From assembly GCA_001600495.1 (NCBI GenBank), contig BCKE01000010.1:1-64000 (forward strand): 64,000 nucleotides of DNA, written 5' to 3'. This DNA is from Pilasporangium apinafurcum. Lineage: Eukaryota; Oomycota; Peronosporomycetes; Pythiales; Pythiaceae. Position 1 is the first letter of the stretch; every line of letters starts with the position of its first letter. The notes beneath the pieces are model-generated. The model was not told where the DNA came from. It saw only the letters and a program-made list of their open reading frames with translations, and did no database searches. A program made the translations under genes and the position numbers. Shown piece after piece: positions 21,013 through 32,808 of the stretch.

Positions 21013-21825
21013 ATGTAAATATGGTATTAATGTTAATAATTTCGCTTCTCTCTCCGCTCATATGAATGTGATGTAATGCTGCTGACTTGTTTAACTGATA
21101 ATGACCAACACTCTTGTAAACTGCAACTATAAGACCACCATTCTCTTCCTGAATTGCAACTGATCTCTAGCTGCTCATGTTCGCTATTGAACTTGGTTAC
21201 ATTGCTTGTTTTATTCCATGCTTCGTGTTGAAGCTGATGCAGAAGACATTTCGATTGCAAAAATTGAAAGACTGGTAACGACCAGCGCATATCATTCTAT
21301 TTCAGACCTGACTTGACCACACAATATTCGATTCGTAGAAGCAAATATTGTATCCACCTAGAGCAATGAAAGGTGCGAAATGTGTCAAAACGTTAGAGGT
21401 GAAAAACGCGACTGATGTACCGATTTGTCGCAGTCATAAGATCCTGCAGCTATCTTACCAGATCATTATTTTCTTTATACACTAGACGACAACTATTGCG
21501 GGTATGAGTGCATGCACACTCATCAATGTTGACAGGTATATCAGTCACTGGTAGTACTACTACCGATCAAGTGCATATTGCAAGTATTCTCAATAAATGT
21601 TGCACATATTTAGTCTATCTAAACTTCCAAACAATGTGTGTCGCTCAAAATTTCCTCTGTCGTAATCCCAGTTCATCAGGAGATATGATGAATTAAAAAG
21701 GCCATATGCAGGGTATCGAGAAGACATGCGAGTCGGATGGAGATAAATGAATTTGATTTAAGCGTGAACGTTATATCAAATGGAAAAGGATAGAATAGAG
21801 TGCTCGCTAGATCAAATCAAATACA
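21013..21825. other. intergenic, AT-rich, nothing recognised
   Basis: Both strands are broken by frequent stops. It separates the convergent ends of the KDSR gene and the next minus-strand gene. No RNA gene, repeat or regulatory motif could be supported. Confidence 0.4.
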
Positions 21826-22499
21826 TTATGGACATCCATCAAACTTTCCTGTTCTAGAATCGCCCACCTCCAAGATGGAAGTATTCGTTGCGTGTGAGCT
21901 CTGCGCAGAGGTTGTACGTTCGCTGCATCGCCATTGCCTAAACATCGATACGATTTCTTTATTCACACTGTCTGCCCTGGCGAGGGAAAAATGAAGAGAT
22001 ATTGTGCTGCTCACCGTTATGATGATCTCAACACTTAAAAAGATGAGCAGAAACACGAAAAGAGTCCATCCCGGGTTATCTATATCATCTGGAAGATTGA
22101 TGACGTCGTTCACAAGGTGGATCTCGATCAGGTAATAGATGACTACGCCCAAGGCAATTGCATGGCTGATCAAACTAATGATCGTGCCGTAGTGGAACTG
22201 AATCGTGCAGCAAAGTGAAATTAAAACTAAAGGGGGAGTATGAGCGCCAAACAAGACTAGAAACTACTCACGAATCGAACATTGCGGTCGTTCAGCTTAG
22301 CATTTGTGTTTGAAACAGCGTAATACCCCCATCCAGCGACGAAGATGCCGATAATCGAGTCCCACCAGACGTGATACCACGTCACCGTGAAGCTGAGCAA
22401 ATAAATGGCTAGCAGCGTCAACGACAACTGCTTGCACGCAGGTGCATACTCGAGCACGCGAGGCACGTTTGTTGTGGCGCCGCTGAATTGGTCGGCCAT
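21826..22499 (-). CDS. four-pass membrane protein, 199 aa, unknown
   Basis: Exons 22499-22272 and 22197-21826, intron 74 bp (GTGAGT..TCAG). The protein has four hydrophobic segments: LSLTLLAIYLLSFTVTWYHV, IIGIFVAGWGYYAVS, TIISLISHAIALGVVIYYLI and LFVFLLIFLSVEIIITVSST. Between segments 2 and 3 lies KLNDRNVRFFHYG. It ends in a polar Ser/Thr-rich tail (from about residue 165). The topology recalls small tetraspan/MARVEL-like proteins but no signature settles the family. Confidence 0.7.
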
Positions 22500-23355
22500 A
22501 ATCCTCGTTGTATGTGAGAAGAAAAGCGATAAGTGGCTTTTGGTTCATTGCTCCGAAAAGATCACAGCAGCGCAACGCTTCGCAAGAGACGCGTTGTCAT
22601 TCGATCCCAATGAGAACAAACCAAAATATGGAAAAACCCAAAGACGCTAGTTTTCTTGTTCTGGTCAGTAGGATAATGCGTGTTTGTGCTGCTCGACCAT
22701 ATTGCCGTTCTTGTTCTGTGCTACCTACTTCCGACACCATGGTAAGTGGGTAGGATGATGTGCTCTTTGTTAGAGCTGCGAGGCGGTAGATCCCCATATA
22801 TAATATCTACATGCCGCACTCATCTGGATTTGCATCATCGAGTCTTCAAATCTTTAAACAATAGCAACGTTTGTCATGCAAACCCAAAGTCAAGCCTAGA
22901 GAGGAACTATCGAGTTCCTGAACGAGGCTATGAGAGTAGATCAAAGCGAATCGACGTAAACTCTGTTGGTGCAATGTATCCAAGTAGCTCAGTTCACCAC
23001 TTGATTATAGACATCATTCACGCACATCAGAAGACGCTCAAAGGACTATAGAGCTTCATCATGTGTCAAAGTCAATGCAACTAGCACATCACGTCACACT
23101 TTCATGATTATCAGTGAACGAAAGTGAAAGCCGCTTCAAATAAATGCGTGTGGCGAACATTGTTTTGAATGCTAAAAAGTTGCCGGGACCTGCAAATACA
23201 GAGTAGAACAACATGATTCTCATGTCACAAGTGCACGCTACCTGCTTTTGCGAATGTCAATTGCTTTGCCTCAAACCAAATCAGGAAAAATCACTGATTT
23301 TTAATTATCCGCATGATTCCCCATTTATTTTTCTCATTCCTTCTTTCCTACGGAC
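22500..23355. other. intergenic, no supported gene
   Basis: Only short frames without domains are present. The region separates the membrane-protein gene from the KDSR remnant. Part of it could be decayed sequence of the same duplicated segment as the KDSR remnant, but no further exon is recognisable. Confidence 0.35.
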
Positions 23356-23561
23356 AATGGCGAGCTCAGCATCACGAACGAGCCATCCACCTTCATCCTA
23401 CGTGTATTAGCGAACGGCGTCACACCGCGTTTTAACGTGTTTCTAGAATACTGCTGGTTCCATCCTTTGTGGTGATTGAGGTTTGGTTTCGCGAGTTTAT
23501 TATGGATAAAGTCGTCACGCGATCAAGAAAACAGCGCCAGAGCAAAGAGAAAACGCAGTAA
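23356..23561 (+). pseudogene. KDSR 3'-end pseudogene fragment
   Basis: Translation gives NGELSITNEPSTFILRVLAN followed by GVTPRFNVFLE, then after a one-base frameshift ILLVPSFVVIEVWFREFIMD and KVVTRSRKQRQ. This matches the C-terminus of the KDSR gene at 19677-21012 (GEFNITNDRLIFILRILTNG, then VTPRINTVLEAVLLPFAI) at roughly half the residues. It holds only the last fifth of the gene. It is a decayed tandem duplicate about 2.3 kb downstream, old enough for protein divergence and a frameshift. Confidence 0.75.
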
Positions 23562-23782
23562 CTTTTAGAAATACTTGCGTGGTAGATTGCTTGCTGGAAT
23601 CTCCAGTGAAATAAATATCACTGAAGTGGATTAATCTAGTGTCGTTATACGATGCAGCATGTCGCCGTATCGCATTAAGCTGTTCATGAAATGGCAACTA
23701 CAATTTTATTTCGGCAGGGTTCTCCTTCCATCGCGTCTCTTCATCAAGCCCAACGCTTTAATCTAAGTCTGAACAACGTATA

Positions 23783-24460
23783 ATGACAGGTACTTCAAGT
23801 CATCCATACCAGATTGTGCTGCTCTTTCTACTTTTATGTACATTATGGGAATCGGTCACTAGCTCGAGCTCTTCGTCACAGCCATCGACATTGATCATGG
23901 GTCTAGGCCCTGCACTCTTCGCCATGATTGTGTTGGCCATTTTTTGTTTTCTCGTCTGCATAATTGGTTATTCCAACCAACACGGGAGGTAGGAAATCAG
24001 TTCATCATTTTAATTATGTCTGAACCCACAAAGTCTTTCATGTGCAAACAGCCTCTTTGTCAGTGGCGTCGTGGTTCTTGTCGGGAGTATCTGCTTGTTT
24101 TTCTTCACTGTCAACATCGAAAACCCTACCGAAACTACAACTACGAAGACGGTACCATGGATATGTGAGCGCCTAGAGTTCGCGGGGAAAGCAACAATGG
24201 TTTTCTATGTGCTACGCCTTATGTAGAAATACAATCAAGCTGCCGTCGCGCGTTCAGCAGTCGCCGCAATTATGATCACCTTCACAGTGATTTCGTTATT
24301 TTCTGTGCTCCTTATGCATGTCATCAAGCCATTGCAGGTTGCATATTTAAACAAATTTTTGGGCTGCGGTGGCTGGGATTAACACGCTTTTCTTCTCGTT
24401 GCACAGGGTCACTATATCGGCGAGGCTGCCCATCAACCCAACCGCCAACGGATGTTCTAA
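23783..24460 (+). CDS. TMEM218-like small membrane protein (ciliary transition zone)
   Basis: Exons 23783-23988, 24052-24151, 24227-24337 and 24407-24460 give 156 aa. After a signal-like N-terminus and a Ser run come three hydrophobic segments: GLGPALFAMIVLAIFCFLV, FVSGVVVLVGSICLFFF and SAVAAIMITFTVISLFSVLL, the last ending MHVIKPLQG. The order, spacing, the N-terminal GLGPALF start and the final H-V-x-KP turn resemble TMEM218, a transition-zone membrane protein. The second intron uses a GTACCA donor, chosen because it keeps the frame. A flagellar role would fit a zoospore-forming organism; homology is judged by eye. Confidence 0.5.
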
Positions 24461-24576
24461 ACACAAAGTAAGAAACTAACCGAGAAACTTCACCTGCATT
24501 CGCGCTTTGTGCATTTACAGTACTCGGATGTATTACGTGGAAACCACGGAACAACATATCCAACTTTTTCTGTTCT

Positions 24577-25475
24577 CTATTCCGAATTGCCACCAACAGC
24601 AGCCAACGCCTTCTTGGCCTGAATCTCTGGGGACAAGTAGCCGCGCTTCTCGTAGTTGGTATAGTACTTGAGGTTCCTGGGCGAAGGACGCGCCGATTGA
24701 GGAATGACCTCGAACTTGTGAGGCTTGAGCAGCGCACGCAGCGCCAGGCGGTTATGGTAGACCGACGTGATGCTCCCACCAGCAGCTTCGACGGCTTTAA
24801 TGGCTGATGCCGACGCCTGGGACACTTCAATGTCCAATGGTGTTGTCAAGTGTTCGCTCCCCTACACAAAGGAAAATACATTACTATCCATTTCCAGCAA
24901 CTATACACGCAGATTGCTCACTCACCTTGCCGAGCAGCTTGATGCCATGCTTGACACGCGAGCAAGTGACCATGCCAGAGTCCACAAGGTCCTTCATGGT
25001 GATCTTCTTGCTGGCATCCAGACGTCCCATGTCTACAAACAACTGCAGTTTGTCCACGTTCACCGTCTCCATCGGTGTTGCAAACCTATATCAACAAGAC
25101 GAACCATTGCATTAGCACATCCATCTACTTCCATCCCGCTATTTCCGACACGTACTTGTTGTTGAAGCCGCGCTTAGGTAAACGCTGGTAGAGCGGGGTT
25201 TGGCCACCTTCAAAGCCTGGTCCACGGCCAGAGCTTCCACCAGCACGAGCTTTCTGTCCTTTATGACCACGACCACATGTCTTGCCCTTGCCGGACCCGA
25301 TACCGCGACCAAGTCGTTTGCCACGCTTGTGTGCGCCGTCATTGTCGCGCAAATTGTTGAGACGGACGCCATCGGTGGGCAGAGCAGAAAATGTGCTAGC
25401 GAATGACACCTGGGTCGGTCGAGCGACCACACGCACCGCTGGAAGCGCGTTACCGAGCGCCTTGAGACTCCACAT
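24577..25475 (-). CDS. MRPL15: mitochondrial large-subunit ribosomal protein uL15m
   Basis: Exons 25475-25156, 25085-24926 and 24861-24577, 254 aa. It is a bacterial-type L15. A mitochondrial presequence-like N-terminus ([20 protein letters not shown]) leads to [20 protein letters not shown], the Gly-rich [18 protein letters not shown] loop that binds 23S-type rRNA, and [18 protein letters not shown]. The C-terminal globular part contains [19 protein letters not shown]. The upstream MWPLK extension lacks an ATG, so MWSLK is the start. It would act in the mitochondrial ribosome. Confidence 0.93.
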
Positions 25476-25693
25476 CCTTCCTGTAATGCGCCAAGTATGG
25501 AGCTCTTGTGATTTGAGTGGCCACACGACAGGTCAGTGATAGAAACTCCACAATTTCTATTTCTACAACAAATGTATAAGATAGTGTGGACTACATAAGT
25601 TCTTGCTACAAGTGCTAATTTGAATGCAAGTTGGTAATTTGATATAGATAAACGACCATAGCGCTTCATTTTGTATCTACATGTACTGACTGC

Positions 25694-27056
25694 TCAAAGT
25701 TCTTGAATCAGGACGGATGTCTTTGGTATAGCATTCCCTTCCACACTCTCCATGACCTGATCTTCAACTTTGACAAATGATGAGTCCATTGGCACATTGT
25801 CAATACCAGCAACCTGCTCTTCATCGCCATTCTCAGTCGGTCCCATATCTGCATTTTCCTGCTCACCATTCTCATTCATCTCTTCAACTGTGATTATCTC
25901 AATCGCGTCATATGCTATTGGATATTGGTCTTCATCACCATGAAGTACGACTATAATCACTGGAAATTCCACAATAGCTTTTCGTTTCAGATTGCTTTCG
26001 AGGCTTAGCATGCCATCCAATCGGTAGTATTGCGGTTGAGAGGCTGGTGTAAATTCCTTTCGAAGCAGCAACATGATGTGTTTTTCCCAATCTGGGACTG
26101 CGTATTTCTTCAATTTACCACAAATCGATGCATTTTCCTACAGAAAGACCAGAGTGGAAATGTCAGAGAGGACACCAGGCAATATCGTATCCTTACTTGA
26201 CTACATTCGATTGTATTTACATGAGTTCGCGTGAGGTATTGGCCTAGCAGCTGAAATAAAGTCTCCGACTCGCTTGCCTTTTGCTCAAAAAGGTCAACTG
26301 GAACATTAGCGCTGGGGAAATCCCATTCCACACGCCAAAAGATTCGATTGTTCTTGACGTCCACGTAAGATGTATTACGCACACGTTTACTCATTCCTGG
26401 TGCTAGCAACGTCAGGGAGGTACCACGATTCGATGCGTGTGTCACTAACGATTGCACTGCCACTGGGAAACGTGAAAGCCAGTCGCCAGAAATATGTGGG
26501 TTAATTGCGGATACTGAGCCATGTTGGCTGCCTTTGGAGATTTTACGTTTTTTTCCATGACTGCCACTTGCTTGACCATATCGACGTGCATTCAAGCCAA
26601 GCTGGCTTCGCGCCCGGTTGGCAGTATTAGTGGATCGAGCGACTTCTTCCAGAAAGAAATAGTCTACGCGGCCATATTTGCAATCAACTGTCAGACACAC
26701 CATTCTCACATTGCAATAATACAATTACAGAATGAAGTTCTTGCGTACCACTCGTCAAATTCGCGTCTGTAAAGCTCTGGATATCAACGTACTTTGTGCG
26801 ATCACGTTTGCCGTCGCAATCATACTGCAACCATTCGTATTTTTTAGGTAACTTCCAAGTGCGGCAATGTGATCGGGTCTTTTCTTACCTCTTTTTTGTG
26901 ATCAAGACAGCACTGGAGTGAGCACGTGATGCGTTCACAGCGCGGACATCGATACTTGATGTTAGTTCCTCCACAAGAGCAGCATTTCACGCTATCGTCG
27001 CGCTTGTGCTTGCTGCCACTTGCACTTGCGCTCTCCACCATTTCTTCAGATTGCAT
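25694..27056 (-). CDS. box C/D snoRNP assembly protein BCD1 (ZNHIT6)
   Basis: Exons 27056-26889, 26824-26749, 26687-26197 and 26137-25694, 392 aa. BCD1 is needed to assemble box C/D snoRNPs in the nucleus. The N-terminus holds a HIT-type zinc finger (CCSCGGTNIKYRCPRCERIT, then CSLQCCLDHKKE), followed by the hallmark YDCDGKRDRTKYVDIQSF and DYFFLEEVARS. The central basic linker is GSHGKKRKISKGSQ. The C-terminal domain contains LDGMLSLESNLKRKAIVEFP, as in BCD1. All four exons join in frame with GTAAG/GTACGC donors. It shares a 134-bp divergent promoter with TTC4. Confidence 0.9.
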
Positions 27057-27190
27057 CGAAAATGAACACCCAACTTAACGTCCATTTGCGGCGAGAAAAA
27101 TAGGTTATATCCTTAAATAGCGTTCCACACGTGAAATCACCTGCCTATTGGCCAGTCATTTTCCGAATTGACAAGCAAGTGTGAACGAAT
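27057..27190. promoter_or_regulatory. bidirectional promoter between BCD1 and TTC4
   Basis: The two start codons are 134 bp apart on opposite strands. The gap contains CACACGTG (an E-box-like core) and CTATTGGCC, an inverse CCAAT box. Shared regulation of the two genes is inferred from the arrangement. Confidence 0.45.
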
Positions 27191-28441
27191 ATGGTGGACC
27201 TAGAGATCGATGAGAGCAAGCTCTGGGACCCGGTGGCCCGTCAAGCGTACATGGATGCGCTGCCAGACATGTCGCTCTTCGAGGACCACATCGTTGAAGG
27301 CGATGTGATGGTGGAAGCGATCCAGGCGCTGATTGAGGAAGGTGAGACCGCTGAGAGTCTGGCATTGCACTGGAAGAACAAAGGCAACGAGATGTTTTCT
27401 GATGCCAAGAAGTACAATCGCTCATACTACGAACACGCCATCAAGTACTACTGCGATGCACTGGCGTACGCGCATAAAGCATTGGTGCTACCGGAAGAAG
27501 AGCGTCAGCCGGATTACAACATTTACGAATTGACGTCGCAGATCTACAGCAATCGCGCTGCAGTGCAATTGGAGCTAAAAAATTACGGAAGCTGTCGCTC
27601 GGATGCAGCCAAAGCACTGCGCTATGACCCGAAGAACGTGAAGGCATATTTTCGTGGCGCCAAGGCATCGAGAATGCTGCGGAAACCGGATGATACGCTG
27701 CGTTACTGCGAGCAAGGTCTCAAATACGATCCAGAAAACAAACTCTTGCTCAAGTTGCAGAAGGAAGGACAACAGCTTGTGGAAGAAATCCGCATTGAGA
27801 ATGAGAAAAAGGAGTTTGAGCGCAAGAAACGTCGCGCGTATACAGACAAGTACCGTCAACTCTGCGAAACACGCATGGTTAAGGTCGGTCCAGCGTTGAT
27901 TGAGGACGAACGTGTGAAGCAATACGAAGGCAAAGCCGACTTGGATCCGGAATCCGGATACATGTATTGGCCGGTATTATTCTTATACAACCAGCATGGC
28001 ACTTCGGATTTCGTGCAAGCATTTGGTGAACACGATGCATTCATTGAGCATCTCGCGAATATGTTCCCGGAGGACGGTCCGTTTGCAGAATGGGACGAGA
28101 AACACGAATATGTGGCATCAAATCTGGTAATTTATGCAGCTGCAGAGGTGGTGCTACCATTTTCAACGACTGAACAATGGCACGTGGCGCTAAGTGGTGA
28201 GAAAGAAAGCGACGATGACGAAGTCCGACGATTGCGGCAGGAGGAAATCCATGACGCCAAATCCCAGTTTTGGTTACAAGTGTCACCGTTTTGCACGCTA
28301 TACCAGCTACTAACCCACGAGAAGTATGTAGTGGCAGGAATTCCTGTCGTGAATGTCTTCGTACGAGACTCGGTGCACTTGCAAAATTTCCTTACCAATA
28401 TCGAGCACAAGGTCATTTCATTGGAACCACAGCAGCTCTAA
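27191..28441 (+). CDS. TTC4/Cns1-type Hsp90 co-chaperone
   Basis: A single exon, 416 aa, from ATG 27191. Residues 50-190 hold three TPRs with the carboxylate-clamp pattern (HWKNKGNEMFSDAKKYNRSY; YSNRAAVQLELKNYGSCRSD; KAYFRGAKASRMLRKPDDTL) that binds the EEVD tails of Hsp90 and Hsp70. A charged helix follows (EIRIENEKKEFERKKRRAYT). Residues 240-416 are the TTC4 C-terminal 'wheel' domain, with YMYWPVLFLYNQHGTSDFVQ near its start and VAGIPVVNVFVRDSVHLQNF near its end. Length and order match TTC4 and yeast Cns1. It acts in the cytosol/nucleus. Confidence 0.93.
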   Translation: MVDLEIDESKLWDPVARQAYMDALPDMSLFEDHIVEGDVMVEAIQALIEEGETAESLALHWKNKGNEMFSDAKKYNRSYYEHAIKYYCDALAYAHKALVLPEEERQPDYNIYELTSQIYSNRAAVQLELKNYGSCRSDAAKALRYDPKNVKAYFRGAKASRMLRKPDDTLRYCEQGLKYDPENKLLLKLQKEGQQLVEEIRIENEKKEFERKKRRAYTDKYRQLCETRMVKVGPALIEDERVKQYEGKADLDPESGYMYWPVLFLYNQHGTSDFVQAFGEHDAFIEHLANMFPEDGPFAEWDEKHEYVASNLVIYAAAEVVLPFSTTEQWHVALSGEKESDDDEVRRLRQEEIHDAKSQFWLQVSPFCTLYQLLTHEKYVVAGIPVVNVFVRDSVHLQNFLTNIEHKVISLEPQQL

Positions 28442-28632
28442 TGATCGCAACATGGATACGCTTATCGTTTATTGGATGAAAATATCATATTAAGTTTCAG
28501 TTATTGGTTGTAATTGAATTATTATTGGGCTTTTTGAGCTGAATGAAATGAAATGATTGGTTGAAATAGCGTATAGCTCTCACTTAGACTTCCTGAGCAG
28601 GAAAGCAAGTCGAAGCCAACGATCGAACCAAG

Positions 28633-29005
28633 ATGGTAAGGCGTCCATGTGGTTGGACGGGCCGCTAGGTGTCCTATAAGGTGAATTCTAACGTCAAAAC
28701 GAAATGCGTATATTTCATTCTCTCATGTGTAGTCTGGACTGATCCTAAATCCAAAGCCGTTTCTTACCGGACTGACTGGCGAGAAGGTTGTCGCGCGCCT
28801 CAAATGGGGGATGGAGTATCGCGGCGTCTTGCTCTCCGTGGACTCGTACATGAACTTACAGCTAGGAAATACGTACGAGTACATCGATGGAAAAGTCGCG
28901 GGTAACGTGGGGGAAGTGCTGATCCGATGCAACAACGTCTTGTACATCCGTGGACTAATGGAGAGTGAGAAGGAAGCAGCAGATGAACAGATGACCGAGT
29001 CATAA
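28633..29005 (+). CDS. spliceosomal Sm protein F
   Basis: The first coding exon is only the ATG (28633-28635), followed by a 97-bp intron (GTAAGG..GTAG) and exon 28733-29005; 91 aa. SmF is one of seven proteins that ring the Sm site of U snRNAs. The product [20 protein letters not shown] continues with the Sm1 motif ([20 protein letters not shown]) and Sm2 motif ([15 protein letters not shown]), residue for residue like SmF elsewhere. Without the one-codon exon the conserved NPKPFL N-terminus would lack a start. It is followed by an acidic tail. Confidence 0.93.
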
Positions 29006-29469
29006 CATGGGTGAAGCGTGAAAAACAAGAAGCTCTTAATCTCAATCAGCGATGACTAGAATCAGCAAAGTGTAGCGTGATGATGCGGTGCTCATTAGCG
29101 TATGGGGTACCTTCGTATTTTAGCGTTAAAGCTTTACTAGCACGCATGTGCTAGTTATTACATCACCTTCTATACTCTACATGCATGTTTGTTATCATGG
29201 AGTTCTTATTTTTTCATTGGGGTTACAAATGACACGCTCCACTCATGCTACGACACGCATTGCAGTACTTCCTAACGGTACACACACTATCTTTCTCCTT
29301 TCCTAACTCATTTTATCTCTTTGTCTTGACTTTCTTCCATCACAGGTTGTGCTTCATTCCTGCGGCACTACTAAACAAATCCTTCCATGTCTGGTTGAAG
29401 GATGTTTTTATACATCGCACACAAGAATAAATACCTCACGTTATCGGAATAGCATCCGCTCTTTCCTTT
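29006..29469. other. intergenic between convergent genes
   Basis: AT-rich sequence with no gene. It holds the 3' ends of the SmF and GARP-factor transcripts. A 10-nt palindromic stem (CTAGCACGCATGTGCTAG, near 29137) could act in 3'-end formation; this is only suggestive. Confidence 0.3.
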
Positions 29470-31640
29470 TTATGACTTGAGAAATCCAAAAAGATCATCA
29501 TCGTCTAACTCGACGTTCAAGTCAATTCGATCCCATCGATACAGATCCAGCGAATCGTCTTCCGTCTTGGCATCGATTGCGAGATTTGCTGGCACGTTTG
29601 CAGCTTCATTTGCTTCGTTAAAAGCGAAGTTCGCAGAGCCACCTGATTCAGGCAGCAGCATTGTGACGTCAGCATTCGATGATACTGATCCAGACGAAGA
29701 AGGATTGGCAGCGGATACAGGGGGTTTGCTTTGTGATGTAGGTGTCGCATTTACTTGTACCGTTCCATCGCTGGTGTTTACTGCTGCCGCCATTGACGCC
29801 GGAGGAGCAGAACTACTTCTAGCTAAGAGTGATGGACGAGCGGGAGCTTGTTGGTTCATGGTATGATGCGGAGAAGCAGAACTCATCTGCATTTGCACAT
29901 TCTGCGCAGAGGATTGTTGGGCAGCTCGTTGCTGTTGTAGATATTGTTGACGTTGTACGTGCAGGCTCTGTTGTTGTTGCTGCTGTTGTTGCTGCTGCTG
30001 TTGCTGTTGATGATGCTGAGGGTGGTGTGCTCCCCAATTTTGTCCATACGTCACCGTGTTATGTATTTCTCCTGAAGATGAATTCGTGCTGAGATGTGAA
30101 ACTTCCACTTTCCGTGTCAACATTTGTCGATGAAGATTCATTTGCGCCTGCATGGCCATGTGCATTTGCAATTGCAGATCCGAAGGCTCCTGCTGAAGCG
30201 AAAGCGCTTCGCTTGGTCCTCCTGCTTCACTTCCTGGTGGCAACATCCCTGATGGTATCGCACCACTTAATCCAACGATATGCGGCGACATGAGTGAGCT
30301 CAAAATATTCCACTGTGGGTCACTCAGCTCTCCCAACGCTCCAACAGGAGTAGCAGATCCTGCCGAATTTCCACCACTTATCGGAAGTCCCAACGGGTAT
30401 CGATATGCAGCAGCGGCTGCAGCAGCCGCAGCCATCGCTCGACTATTTATCACTTCATTTCCAGGCGCGCCATTAGGCTGTTTGCGGTATCCTCCTGCAG
30501 CAGCATACATCTGCATAGCGGCAGATCCTGCTGCCCCACCGTAGCCTACGCGATCTGAAGCAATGGTAGAAGCGGATCCCAGTATGCGTTGATGTTGCTG
30601 ATGATTTTGACGCGCATAATCCGTCGACATTTGCTGGTCTTTTCCGCTTTGCAATAATTGCGAGAAACTCCCACTGCGATCAAGAACGGCAGCATTGCCA
30701 TGGGTACCTGTCCGTTGCGTTTTCTCACGAGCAGCGGTATCACCACTCATATTGTCATCTTCGGCTTCATCGTCGGAATCGTTGTCACTGTCGCTGTCTC
30801 CGCCCCCGTTGTCTTTTTTCTTTGGCTTTGGAAGAATGGGGAAGACAAACATCGTATTGTGGTGATCACCAGAGGACTTGAGCGCGTTCTTCCGGCGTCG
30901 TTTGAGATTTTTCTTGGCACTGTGATCATAATATTCCAAGAACTCCATGCGAGAGCGCTCGTAGTTGAGTCGATACTTTTGCAAATGGCTCTTTAGATGT
31001 TCGGTGGTGAGTCCAGCGTTCGGTCCAGCAGCTCCCATCAACTATGGAGAGAAACAATACAATGAGTCGTTAATTTCTTGTACTGCTGTATACAGTCAGC
31101 TGCGGAGCAGAACGTACCCCCAATAACGCTTTTGGTGATGCATTTTTCAATCCAACTGCACATCACAATAAAACGCACCATTAGGTAAACCGATTCACAA
31201 TACACCATAAGTATCCAGTGAGTCAATGCATATTGCTCACCGTCAAAAATGGCAGCGACAAAGAGTCGATGGAGTTCATCTGGCCAGATAAAACGTTTGG
31301 TTTTGCGCTCATATTTGCGTTGTTTGGTATTGGGTGTGCCGCCGCCACTGCTCGACTGACCTTGGTTACTTTTTTCCTCTGCTGTTGCTAATGCATCTGA
31401 CGAGGACGATGGTCTTGCGGGAACAAAGATACGTGGAGGGGCTTGGTCATCAATCTGGTTGCTGGTCTCGGCCTTCTTGCCGAAAGCGTCGTGTAATTCA
31501 CCACTCACATCCGTTGGGGTGCGATTATTCATGTAGTCTCCCTCCTCCGAGTCTGTGCAGTGAACAGGAGAAGGAGCAACAACGACAGATGCAGGAGAAG
31601 ACTGCTGATGGTGATAGGAAGTAGCAGGCAATCCTGTCAT
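29470..31640 (-). CDS. GARP/SHAQKYF-class Myb-like transcription factor
   Basis: Exons 31640-31241, 31155-31118 and 31041-29470, 669 aa. The DNA-binding domain spans two introns: KRFIWPDELHRLFVAAIFD, then VGLKNASPKALLGLMGAAGP, then GLTTEHLKSHLQKYRLNYER. The HLKSHLQKYR helix is the GARP/ARR-B signature, which binds DNA as a single Myb-like three-helix unit. Downstream come a basic stretch (LKRRRKNALKSSGD), poly-Ala, a long poly-Gln run near 29940-30010 and an acidic C-terminus ending DDDDLFGFLKS, a plausible activation domain. The middle exon is only 38 nt. It is a nuclear regulator with unknown targets. Confidence 0.9.
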
Positions 31641-32808
31641 TCAGCTATATGCTGCGACAGCGAAGGCTGGCTGGCAATGGCAGCTCTTTACTTAGTGGAT
31701 GCGGAATAGAGGACAGCGATGTGAACGAACTGGAACGCTGCAATAGTGCGTGGATAGATACGAATGAATTGAATAGCCAAGCGTATCCTGTTGAATAAAG
31801 GTTGTCAATGCACACGGAGAGAAAGAAACTCCTCCCGCCCAAACGTACCCAGATCCACACACACACAGGTAGCAGAGACCTGTATGTGTCTTGGACCTTT
31901 TCAATTGAATAGTGTCTGAGCTAAGTTACTTTTCGACGGTGTAATTTACCGAATAGAGTGGTACAAACGGTAATTTAACGGTGCGATAAAGATGCTGTTT
32001 GATATAAAAAGCAAGTAGTAAAGAATCTCGAATGGCTACGCTAGAGAGGGGGTGAAATTTAAACCTCCGCGAGGGGAATTAGTGTGGATGTAGGCGTTAA
32101 CGAAAATACGTCAGCAAAGAGAAGAGATGCAAATCATTTCTGAAGAAAAAAACTGCGTCTCTCCCAAGTAGAAACTCCAGTATTTTATTTCATGATACGT
32201 ACATGAAGACTACACTCCCTGACACGTAAGTTAAAGGGGGTTGCTAATCCCCGCCCAACTGTTTAAAGGTCTGAGGACAAGTGGCCAGTGCGCCATCTCA
32301 TCACCAGTCACATCACTGCTTTGTTAGGCAGCCACCAATACAAACTACATCTGGTGATACGGGCCACCCCGTGTATATACAAGAGTCAAGTCCTACTCTA
32401 TATGATGAATCTTTGAAGTGATGTGGTATCATCTGCTGTGACACAAGGAGAAACCTGGAACACGTCAAAACCCAGAGATGAGCCACCATCGACACTGGGG
32501 CAATGGCGCCAGTCGATCAGGTATCTTGTAGTATAAACAATCCAACAATCGGATAGAGGTTGATGCTGCCGGTGATTGCAATTGGTGCAGAGAGGGGAAC
32601 CCAATAGTATAGGTGTTTCCACAATTTATCATTAAGTCAAAGGTATCAAACCTTACTATTGCGACATGATGCAGTGGTGCCATTCTGCAGATATGGACTA
32701 GATTAGATCTTGAAGAGTCACATACTTTAGGACTTGGCCTCCATTGTCAAGCACAAGCACCAAACGGAAGTGCCAAGATCAATTGAATAGTTCATTAGAC
32801 AGAAAGAA
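31641..32808. other. long intergenic region between divergent genes
   Basis: About 1.2 kb separates the starts of the GARP factor and WDR54. No open frame has a credible start and domain. A Gly/C-rich patch near 32040-32080 and a palindromic stretch near 32220-32270 are seen but not interpretable. It probably holds both promoters and 5' leaders. Confidence 0.4.

Noticed and set aside
29940-30020. CAG/CTG repeat tract as a microsatellite locus
   Set aside because: It encodes the poly-Gln run of the GARP factor and needs no separate explanation.
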